A DNA stretch of 64,000 nt from DATKPE01 sp033854175 (GTDB taxonomy: Bacteria; Bacteroidota; Ignavibacteria; UBA10030; SZUA-254): contig JAWOKN010000054.1 in NCBI GenBank assembly GCA_033854175.1, positions 25,948 through 89,947 of the forward strand. Reading direction: 5' to 3'. The notes beneath the pieces are model-generated. The model ran no database searches. It saw only the letters and a program-made list of their open reading frames with translations, and had not been told where the DNA came from. Each line of letters opens with the position of its first letter. Positions within the stretch are counted from its first letter, which is position 1. A program made the position numbers and the translations under genes. Positions 1 through 6,834 of this stretch are shown here, piece after piece.

Positions 1-1320
1 CGGCTTACCGTGATCGAACGGGAACTTGCCGAGCTGAATGGGCAGCGCTCCGGCCTGCGGGCTCACTGGCAGAACGAAAAGGACCTGATTCAGTCGATCC
101 GCCGGATGAAGGAGGAGACCGAAAAGGCGAAACTCGATGCCGACCGGTTCGAACGCGAGGGGAATCTCGCGAAGGTGGCGGAACTGCGGTACGGCGTCAT
201 CGCTTCCCTCCAGAAAAAGATGACCGGCGCCGCCGAAAAACTGGCCAGGGTCCAGAAGGATAAGAAAATGCTCAAGGAGGAGGTCGACGCTGAGGATATC
301 GCGGAAATCGTCTCCCGCTGGACCGGAATACCCGTCACCCGCATGCTCGAAAGCGAACGCTCGAAACTCGTCCACCTCGAAGACCGCCTGCATCAGCGCG
401 TCGTGGACCAGGACGAGGCCGTCCGGGCCGTCTCCGATGCGGTCCGCCGCAGCCGTGCCGGCCTGCATGACGAAAAACGGCCGATCGGCTCGTTCATCTT
501 CCTCGGCAGCACCGGCGTCGGGAAGACGGAACTTGCCAGGGCACTCGCGGAGTTTCTCTTCAACGATGAGAACGCGCTCGTCCGCATCGATATGAGCGAG
601 TATATGGAAAAGTTCAGCGTCTCACGCCTCATCGGCGCCCCGCCCGGCTATGTCGGCTATGAAGAGGGCGGACAGCTTACCGAAGCCATCCGCCGTAAAC
701 CCTATTCCGTCGTCCTTCTTGATGAGATCGAGAAGGCCCACCCCGAGGTGTTCAACGTTCTGCTGCAGCTCCTGGACGAGGGACGGCTCACCGACGGTAA
801 GGGGAGAACGGTCAATTTCAAGAATACGATTATTATCATGACCTCGAACCTCGGTTCGCAGCTGATCCAGGAAAAACTCTCGGCGCTCGACGGATCGGAT
901 GATACCACACAACGGGTCTATGATGACCTGCGCGTGGAACTGAACGCACTCCTGCGCCAGACCATCCGGCCGGAGTTTTTGAACCGGATCGACGAGATTA
1001 TCCTCTTTAAGGTGCTGAGCATCGCCGATCTGCGGAAGATCGTCGAACTCCAGCTTGAAAAAGTCCGTGACCTGGTCGCCAGGAAGGGTCTTACCATCAG
1101 TTTTACCGAGGACGCAAAGGACTGGCTCGGGAAGCTGGGCTACGACCCGACACTCGGGGCACGGCCGATGAAACGCGTTATCCAGAAACATATCGTGAAT
1201 ACGCTGTCGGAGAAAATCCTGGATGGCGAGATCACCGAGGGCGATACGATCCTGGTCGGCCTGGATCATGAGGGGCTGATCAAGTTCACGAAGTCTGAAC
1301 CCGCCGCCGTGCCGAAATAA
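1..1320 (+). CDS. clpB: ATP-dependent disaggregase ClpB, C-terminal part (gene begins before the window)
   Basis: This is the end of the Hsp100 disaggregase ClpB, which works with DnaK to extract polypeptides from aggregates in the cytoplasm. The frame is open from the first base, so about half the protein lies upstream. What is visible starts in the coiled-coil middle domain (the EREGNLAKVAELRYG stretch is typical) and runs into the second AAA+ module. That module has a Walker A motif (GSTGVGKTELA), a Walker B motif (VVLLDEIEKAHPEVFN), the pore-loop region GAPPGYVGYEEGGQLTEAI, sensor 1 in IIIMTSNLGS, and a complete D2 small domain (LGYDPTLGARPMKRVIQ). The C-terminus is intact. The middle domain separates it from ClpA and ClpC. 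The stop is followed by an inverted repeat and a 343-base gap, so this looks like the end of its transcript. Confidence 0.97.
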   Translation, partial: RLTVIERELAELNGQRSGLRAHWQNEKDLIQSIRRMKEETEKAKLDADRFEREGNLAKVAELRYGVIASLQKKMTGAAEKLARVQKDKKMLKEEVDAEDIAEIVSRWTGIPVTRMLESERSKLVHLEDRLHQRVVDQDEAVRAVSDAVRRSRAGLHDEKRPIGSFIFLGSTGVGKTELARALAEFLFNDENALVRIDMSEYMEKFSVSRLIGAPPGYVGYEEGGQLTEAIRRKPYSVVLLDEIEKAHPEVFNVLLQLLDEGRLTDGKGRTVNFKNTIIIMTSNLGSQLIQEKLSALDGSDDTTQRVYDDLRVELNALLRQTIRPEFLNRIDEIILFKVLSIADLRKIVELQLEKVRDLVARKGLTISFTEDAKDWLGKLGYDPTLGARPMKRVIQKHIVNTLSEKILDGEITEGDTILVGLDHEGLIKFTKSEPAAVPK

Positions 1321-1663
1321 ATCCGCGGTCCCGCGCCGCAGGCGGATCTGTCCCAATTCTCCTCCAAGGATGACACGCCCCCTTTTCTGGTCCCAATGAC
1401 AGGGAAGGGGGTTGTTGTTGTCAATTGACATTCAGCCCCGAAATTTGTACTTTTATCCGGTCGCATCAGACTGTTCGAGTCATCCTCGAAGCCCGCATTT
1501 TGTTCATTCAAATTTATGAATGCCATCGCCCGTTTGGTCCCCCGACTCTCACGAATCGTTACCGTGCAGTTGCGTGATGGTGGTTCGCAGCTGTTCCGCA
1601 AATTCCCAATGCCTGGAGTGTGCGTGTGTATCATTGAATAATTTTTGAAAGGAGAAAAACATA
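1321..1663. other. Intergenic stretch between clpB and asnA; no gene seen
   Basis: No convincing coding sequence is present; the open frames crossing it are antisense shadows of clpB. It holds an inverted repeat right after the clpB stop (1321-1326 with 1342-1347). A longer imperfect dyad follows (1378-1387 with 1402-1411, C-rich against G-rich, with wobble pairs) but has only a weak T-rich tail, so it may be a terminator. A sigma70-like promoter is at 1425-1453 and a leader of about 200 bases runs to asnA. I looked for a T-box in the leader and did not see its conserved sequence. Confidence 0.5.
1425..1453 (+). promoter_or_regulatory. Probable sigma70-type promoter for asnA
   Basis: A perfect -35 hexamer TTGACA (1425-1430) is followed after 17 bases by TACTTT (1448-1453), four of six matches to TATAAT. 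Transcription would start near 1460, giving asnA a leader of about 200 bases. This is read from sequence only. Confidence 0.5.
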
Positions 1664-2794
1664 ATGGCAAATAAAAAAGCAGATTTGGCAGGGCCCGGAA
1701 TAGGTAATTATACGGATCTGGAAAAAGTGTTGCCGGAGGATTACCGTTCCATCTTGAATCCGAAGGAGACCCAGATTGCCCTCACGGCCGTCAAACGCTA
1801 TATCGAGGACAATCTGTGCAAGGAGCTGAATCTGATCGATGTGGAGGTCCCGCTCATTGTCGATGTCGAGAGCGGCGTGAATGATATGCTTGACCGTGAC
1901 GGCTCCCGCACACCGATCCAGTTCCATATCTCGAACGACTATGATAAACATCCCGTTGATGCCCAGGTGGTCCAGGCCGCGACGAAATGGAAACGGCCCG
2001 CACTGCGGCAGTTCGGGATGAAACCCGGCGAAGGTCTGATCACCGATATGCGCGCCGTCAGGAAGGATTATTTTCTCGATCATGACCACAGCGCCTATGT
2101 CGACCAGTGGGACTGGGAACGCGTGATGACGGCCGAGCAGCGCAGCCTGAAATTTCTCAAAGGCATTGTGCGGAAAATCTGGAAGGTCATCAAGGGCTCC
2201 GAAATCTATGTCCAGGATATGTTCCCGAAGCTGAAGACCGACAAGTACCCCGATCTGGCCGATGAGCTCACTTTCCTCCATGCCGAGGAAATCCTCGACA
2301 TGTACCCCGACCTGCCACGCAAGGCCCGGGAAACCGCCGTGCTCCAGAAGTATCCCGCCATTTTCATCATCGGCATCGGCTGGCCCCTCAAGGACGGCTA
2401 TCCGCACGAAATGCGCGCGGCGGATTACGACGACTGGATCACCGATACGTCGAAGGAAACCGGCAAACCGACGCACGGCCTGAACGGCGATATCCTCGTC
2501 TGGAACCCCGTGACGAAACGGCGCCATGAACTGACCTCGATGGGGATCCGCGTCACCAAAGAAACGCTGAAGAAACAGCTCGAGATGTCCAAACAGCTCG
2601 ATTTCCTCAAGCTCCCCTATCATAAGGCCATCCTCAAGGATGAGATCCCATTGAGTATCGGCGGCGGGATCGGCCAGGCCCGTACAACAATGGCGATTCT
2701 CAAGAAAGCCCACCTGGGCGAGGTGAGCGTCACCGTGTGGCCGAAGATCCTGAAGGAAATGTGCGCAAAGAAAAATATCTTTATCCTCGAATAA
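1664..2794 (+). CDS. asnA: Aspartate-ammonia ligase (ammonia-dependent asparagine synthetase A)
   Basis: AsnA makes asparagine from aspartate, ammonia and ATP and is built on the class II aminoacyl-tRNA synthetase catalytic fold. Family signatures are visible: YIEDNLCKELNLIDVEVPL near the N-terminus, IQFHISNDYDKHPVDAQVVQAATKWKR split over residues 85-115, the VDQWDWERV segment, and the motif-3-like SIGGGIGQARTTM near the C-terminus. At 376 residues it is longer than the enterobacterial enzyme (about 330), which is common outside Proteobacteria. The start is decided by AAAGGAG eight bases before ATG. It has its own promoter and leader and a terminator-like hairpin after the stop, so it is probably transcribed alone. 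An enzyme that can hydrolyse asparagine lies immediately downstream. Confidence 0.93.
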   Translation: MANKKADLAGPGIGNYTDLEKVLPEDYRSILNPKETQIALTAVKRYIEDNLCKELNLIDVEVPLIVDVESGVNDMLDRDGSRTPIQFHISNDYDKHPVDAQVVQAATKWKRPALRQFGMKPGEGLITDMRAVRKDYFLDHDHSAYVDQWDWERVMTAEQRSLKFLKGIVRKIWKVIKGSEIYVQDMFPKLKTDKYPDLADELTFLHAEEILDMYPDLPRKARETAVLQKYPAIFIIGIGWPLKDGYPHEMRAADYDDWITDTSKETGKPTHGLNGDILVWNPVTKRRHELTSMGIRVTKETLKKQLEMSKQLDFLKLPYHKAILKDEIPLSIGGGIGQARTTMAILKKAHLGEVSVTVWPKILKEMCAKKNIFILE

Positions 2795-2845
2795 ACCTGA
2801 TTTCCCTCCCGGCGGTTTCGCGCGAGATTGCCGGGAGGTGTAGTT

Positions 2846-2880
2846 CTTCACCCTCATGACCCCCCCCGGGGGTGAAGTTT
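2846..2880 (+). terminator. Probable rho-independent terminator of asnA
   Basis: An 8-bp perfect stem (CTTCACCC at 2846-2853 with GGGTGAAG at 2870-2877) is followed by TTT. A second dyad just before it (2805-2813 with 2830-2838, 9 bp) has no T tract. Together they separate asnA from the asparaginase gene. Confidence 0.5.
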
Positions 2881-2953
2881 CGTCCTCCCGATTGCATCTG
2901 GCCGCCGTTTTCATTATTTTTATAAAACTTTTCTTCACTCATCAGCTTCGTTC

Positions 2954-3862
2954 ATGATATCATTGATCGTCCACGGAGGCGCCTGGGATATCCCCAAAAA
3001 AGAAATTAAGGCTCACCGCGATGGCTGTCTCGACGCACTGAATCGCGGGTTTGATATGCTTTCACAGGGAATGAGCGCCATCGATACCGTCGAACAAACA
3101 ATCCGCCTCCTGGAGGATAATGACACGTTCGACGCAGGTTTCGGATCGCATCTGAATGCCATCGGCCAGGTCGAACTCGATGCGAGTATTATGGACGGGA
3201 AAACCCTGCGGTGCGGAGCTGTCGCGGGTGTCCGCATCATCCGCAATCCGATCACTCTTGCCCGGAAAGTCCTCGACCATAGCGAACATGTCATGCTGGT
3301 CGGCGATGGCGCCGAACGGTTTGCCAAACAGCTGGGGATCGATTCGTGCGCTCCCGTCGACCTCATCACCGAACGTGAACAGCTGCGCTGGGAAGGCCTC
3401 CATAAACAGGGGAAATTCGTTACGAAGGACGCCTTCCGGAGATGGGAGGTCTCGAATGATACCGTGGGCGCCGTGGCGATGGATCGCGACGGGAACATCT
3501 GCGTCGGCACCTCGACCGGCGGAACCCTGAACAAATATCCCGGCCGCGTCGGCGATTCCCCCCTGATCGGATGCGGCACCTATGCGGAGAACTCCATCGG
3601 AGGGGTTTCCGCAACTGGCTGGGGAGAGGCCATCATCAAGGTCGTCCTGGCCAAGACCGTCATCGATATGATGGAACGCGACGGCCATGATCCGCAGGTC
3701 GCAGCGGAAAAGGGCGTGAAGGTCCTCCACGAAAAGGCCGAAGGCTACGGGGGCGTGATTGTCCTCGATACGGACGGAAATTTCGGTGTCGCATATAATA
3801 CGCCCCGCATGGCGCGCGCATACCGGAATAGCAGCATGGACGCGCCGTTCGTCGCGGTATGA
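2954..3862 (+). CDS. iaaA: Isoaspartyl peptidase / type III L-asparaginase (Ntn-hydrolase)
   Basis: Members of this family are made as a single chain, cleave themselves before a threonine, and then use that threonine to hydrolyse beta-aspartyl peptides and asparagine. The N-terminal IVHGGAW motif, the alpha-subunit region and the autocleavage site SNDTVGAVAMD (about residues 172-182) are all present, with the new N-terminal Thr in NDTVG. The downstream TSTGGTLNKYPGRVGDSPLIGCGTYAEN stretch, split here as TSTGG and GRVGDSPLIG, is the usual substrate-binding part. Length (302 residues) is normal for bacterial members. Its last bases overlap the start of rsmB (ATGA), so the two are translationally coupled. 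It may salvage isoaspartyl dipeptides rather than oppose asnA. Confidence 0.92.
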   Translation: MISLIVHGGAWDIPKKEIKAHRDGCLDALNRGFDMLSQGMSAIDTVEQTIRLLEDNDTFDAGFGSHLNAIGQVELDASIMDGKTLRCGAVAGVRIIRNPITLARKVLDHSEHVMLVGDGAERFAKQLGIDSCAPVDLITEREQLRWEGLHKQGKFVTKDAFRRWEVSNDTVGAVAMDRDGNICVGTSTGGTLNKYPGRVGDSPLIGCGTYAENSIGGVSATGWGEAIIKVVLAKTVIDMMERDGHDPQVAAEKGVKVLHEKAEGYGGVIVLDTDGNFGVAYNTPRMARAYRNSSMDAPFVAV

Positions 3863-5217
3863 ATCCCACATCGCTGATCGGCCATCTTCTTGAGCTTATC
3901 GTCCAGACCGACCGGACAAAGAGTCCCCCCGACAAACTCATCGCCGCGTTCTTTAAGGAAAGAAAGTATCTCGGTTCACACGACCGGAGATTTATCGCCG
4001 AAGCCTTTTTTGGCGTGATCCGCCACCGGCGGCTTGTTGAATCGCTCCTCGAGGGCTTTGTGGCCAACCATCCCGATACACCGGCGCTTCTCGAATCCCC
4101 GGGTAAATACCTCGCGATCTATGCCGTGTACCAACTGACAAGGAATGCACCCCCGCAGCCCGGCCAGGTGGTTCCCCCCGCGTACTGGAAAACGTATTTT
4201 CCCGCCCTCGATCCGGAATCCTTTGCCGGCTGGATCACCGAACATCTGTCGCTCGATTATCTCGAGGGGGACGATTCCCAGCATTGGGGCGTGCGCTATT
4301 CTTTCCCGGAATGGATGGTGAACAGCTGGAAGGAATCCCTCGGATCGGAAACCCCGCTCCTTCTTGCCGCCCTGAATGAACAGGCCCCCGTCACACTCCG
4401 CGTCAATACCCTCATCACCGACCGCGATGAGTGCCGAAAACGCCTCCGGATGGAAGGGGTGGAAACCATCCCGACACGTCTCTCCCCCGCAGGCCTGATC
4501 GCTGAAAAACGCTTTAATGCCCAGTCGACCGCTGCATTTCGCGAGGGCTGGTATGAGGTGCAGGATGAGGGGAGCCAGCTTGTTTCTCTTCTGGCCGAAC
4601 CCCGGCCCGGCATGACCGTCATCGACGGATGCGCCGGGGCGGGAGGGAAGTCACTCCATCTTGCCGCGTTGATGAAGAATACCGGCCGGATTGTTTCCCT
4701 GGACCTTGATCAGGAAAAATTATCGGAGCTCGACAACCGCGCCAGACGGGGGGCAAAGAGTATCATTGAACCAAGAATCAGGACCGACGAGCTCATGCTG
4801 TCGTTGCACCTCCAGGGTGATCTTGTCATTGTGGATGCACCCTGCTCCGGTACAGGCACGATCAGGCGAAATCCCGGCGTCAAATGGCGGGTGACCGAAC
4901 AGATGATCGAGAAACTCTCCCAGGATCAACAAAGGATCCTCGCTGATTATTCCGGTTGTGTGAAACCGGGCGGACGTCTGGTCTATTCCACATGCTCACT
5001 CCTGCCCGCCGAAAATGAAACCGTCATCACGGAGTTCCTGATCGCGAATCCCGGTTTTGTTCTGACATCTTCCGGGTTCCCGGTTCCGGGCCGGACTCCG
5101 GAGGCAGGTCCCGGGTTTGTCTGTCTGTACCCGCACAGGACCGGGACGGACGGGTTTTTTATCGCAATGATGAAAAGGAGGGAGCCGGATTTTGCTTCTT
5201 CACCGGACAATTCGTAA
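3859..5217 (+). CDS. rsmB: 16S rRNA (cytosine-C5)-methyltransferase, RsmB/NOP2/Sun family
   Basis: This S-adenosylmethionine-dependent enzyme methylates C5 of a cytosine in 16S rRNA. The N-terminal part (residues 1-150) is a NusB-like RNA-binding domain, as in RsmB. The catalytic domain has a SAM-binding loop (VIDGCAGAGGKSLHLA), the proline-cysteine motif DAPCSGTGTIRRNPGVKW, and the catalytic cysteine in LVYSTCSLLPAENE. Both cysteines used by the family are there. At 452 residues it is close to RsmB (about 430). The ATG overlaps the previous stop by four bases. RsmF- and NOP2-like relatives share the catalytic half, but the NusB-like half favours RsmB. Confidence 0.9.
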   Translation: MNPTSLIGHLLELIVQTDRTKSPPDKLIAAFFKERKYLGSHDRRFIAEAFFGVIRHRRLVESLLEGFVANHPDTPALLESPGKYLAIYAVYQLTRNAPPQPGQVVPPAYWKTYFPALDPESFAGWITEHLSLDYLEGDDSQHWGVRYSFPEWMVNSWKESLGSETPLLLAALNEQAPVTLRVNTLITDRDECRKRLRMEGVETIPTRLSPAGLIAEKRFNAQSTAAFREGWYEVQDEGSQLVSLLAEPRPGMTVIDGCAGAGGKSLHLAALMKNTGRIVSLDLDQEKLSELDNRARRGAKSIIEPRIRTDELMLSLHLQGDLVIVDAPCSGTGTIRRNPGVKWRVTEQMIEKLSQDQQRILADYSGCVKPGGRLVYSTCSLLPAENETVITEFLIANPGFVLTSSGFPVPGRTPEAGPGFVCLYPHRTGTDGFFIAMMKRREPDFASSPDNS

Positions 5218-5250
5218 TTTTCATGAACAGTACCACTCAAGGACCATTCT

Positions 5251-5763
5251 ATGCGCTATTTTCTTCTGATATGTGTGTTTTTGTTTGCATCCTGCTCCAG
5301 GAAATCCGCCGAACAACTCTACAACGATGGGGTGAAGGCGGAGAATGAAAAACAGTACCCGGTCGCAATCGAAAGCTATAAGGAACTCATCGACAGGTAT
5401 GAACAGTCATCGCTCGCCGACAGCGCGATGTACAGGCTGGCGCTTGTGTATAACAACGATCTCCATGAGACCGAACACGCGGTTCAAACCTATAAACTCT
5501 ATTGCCAGAAGTATTCCTCAAACCCCAGGGCCGCCACAGCACTCTTCCTCGCGGCTTTCCTCATGAATAACGATCTTCACCAGACCGACAGCGCCAGGGT
5601 CACCTATGAGAGGTTCCTGCAACTCTACCCGAACCACCAGCTGGCCCAATCGGCGAAGTTCGAACTGATGAACCTCGGCAAGGATCCGGATCAATTCGTA
5701 CCACAGACCACGGCGGAAGTGCCCGAGACAACCGCGTCCGCACGCCCCCATCGCACGAAGTAA
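5251..5763 (+). CDS. Tetratricopeptide-repeat lipoprotein
   Basis: A short signal peptide ends in a lipobox (LFASC, Cys about residue 14), so the mature protein should be lipid-anchored in the envelope. The rest is made of TPR-like helical repeats (AEQLYNDGVKAENEKQYPVA, SSLADSAMYRLALVYNNDLH, NPRAATALFLAAFLMNNDLH, GKDPDQ tail), and the two NNDLH repeats are nearly identical. The arrangement resembles YbgF/CpoB and BamD-type helical scaffolds, but at 170 residues it is too short to be BamD. It sits directly before the DUF58 gene with no gap, so both are probably made from one message. Its function is unknown; a scaffold for envelope protein complexes is an inference. Confidence 0.75.
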   Translation: MRYFLLICVFLFASCSRKSAEQLYNDGVKAENEKQYPVAIESYKELIDRYEQSSLADSAMYRLALVYNNDLHETEHAVQTYKLYCQKYSSNPRAATALFLAAFLMNNDLHQTDSARVTYERFLQLYPNHQLAQSAKFELMNLGKDPDQFVPQTTAEVPETTASARPHRTK

Positions 5764-6672
5764 ATGCCCGAACGATACCAGGATTATAGGAAATATCTCC
5801 AGCCCGAGATCGTCGCAAAACTCACCAACATGGAATTGGTGGCCCGTCTTGTGGTGGAGGGCTTTATAACGGGCCTGCATAAGAGTCCCTACCACGGCTT
5901 CAGCGTCGAATTCGCGGAACACCGGCAGTATATGCCGGGCGATGAAGTGCGCCATATCGACTGGAAAATATATGGCAAACGCGACCGGTTTTATATCAAG
6001 CAGTTTGAGGAGGAAACCAACCTCAAGGCCTATATCCTTCTTGATGCCAGTAAATCGATGGCCTATGCCTCCAGCAGTAGGCCCTCGAAACTCGAATATG
6101 CGTCGTATATTACCGCGGCCCTCTCCCAGCTGATGATCCAGCAACGGGATGCCGTCGGTCTGACAATCTTCGACGAGAAGGTCCGCACCTTCATGCCCCC
6201 CCATGCCACCAAGACCTATCTGAAGGAAATCCTGCGCCAGCTCGATTCCCTCGAACCGGGGAATAAAACCACAACCGCCGTCGCACTCCATACGATCGCC
6301 GAACGGATCAAACGCCGCGGCCTCGTCATTGTCCTGAGCGATCTGTTTGATAAACCCCACGAGGTCATGACCGGACTGCGTCATTTCCGGCACAAGAAGA
6401 ATGAGGTCATCGTCATGCAGATCCTCGATCCGCTGGAACGGAGCTTCGCCTTCGGAAAGGATGCCGTCTTCAGGGATCTTGAGACCCGCGAGGAAATGAC
6501 AACCCAGCCGTGGCATATCCAGAAGGCCTATCAGGCGGAAATGAAAAAGTTCCTGGAAATGTATAAACGGGAGTGCCGGGAGAATAATATCGATTACGTT
6601 CTTCTGGATACATCAACACCGTTCGACGTAGCCCTCATCGAGTACCTCCATAAACGCCAGAAAATCGGTTAA
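5764..6672 (+). CDS. DUF58 domain protein (von Willebrand-like, MoxR-associated type)
   Basis: DUF58 proteins usually accompany MoxR AAA+ ATPases and are thought to help metal-enzyme or envelope assembly. The hallmark region is clear: GFSVEFAEHRQYMPGDEVRHIDW, split here as GFSVEFAEHRQY and PGDEVRHIDWKIYGKRD (about residues 40-75). It is followed by a vWA-like stretch with a DASKSMAYASS metal-site-like motif and VIVLSDLFD. No signal peptide or membrane segment is seen. The gene begins on the base after the TPR lipoprotein stop. No moxR is in the window, which is unusual enough to note. A C8 tract follows the stop. Confidence 0.88.
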   Translation: MPERYQDYRKYLQPEIVAKLTNMELVARLVVEGFITGLHKSPYHGFSVEFAEHRQYMPGDEVRHIDWKIYGKRDRFYIKQFEEETNLKAYILLDASKSMAYASSSRPSKLEYASYITAALSQLMIQQRDAVGLTIFDEKVRTFMPPHATKTYLKEILRQLDSLEPGNKTTTAVALHTIAERIKRRGLVIVLSDLFDKPHEVMTGLRHFRHKKNEVIVMQILDPLERSFAFGKDAVFRDLETREEMTTQPWHIQKAYQAEMKKFLEMYKRECRENNIDYVLLDTSTPFDVALIEYLHKRQKIG

Positions 6673-6765
6673 TACCGGGAATTTACTCTACCCCCCCCAC
6701 CCTGATGAAACGAAGTCGGTCATGATCCCCTGATCTTCCCTTCGGTCCGTAATATCCTGATTTAT

Positions 6766-6794
6766 TTGGATTTAAACGGCCATTCGAGTATCTT
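6766..6794 (+). promoter_or_regulatory. Possible promoter of the repeat lipoprotein gene
   Basis: TTGGAT (6766-6771) and TATCTT (6789-6794) are separated by 17 bases, placing a start near 6801, 34 bases before the ATG at 6835. The match to consensus is modest. It overlaps the TTG that would give a longer reading frame and so favours the shorter protein. Confidence 0.3.
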
Positions 6795-6834
6795 GATCAT
6801 ACCCGCACTGTTTGAATTTCTCCTGGAGTCAAAA

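Noticed and set aside
622..1431. Long minus-strand frame opposite clpB, and similar long antisense frames opposite asnA, iaaA and uvrA
   Set aside because: They are shadows of strongly conserved genes: GC-rich codon use creates open antisense frames, and none shows a ribosome site or a family motif.
1460..1663. T-box or riboswitch in the asnA leader
   Set aside because: The conserved T-box sequence is absent and no other known aptamer is recognisable.
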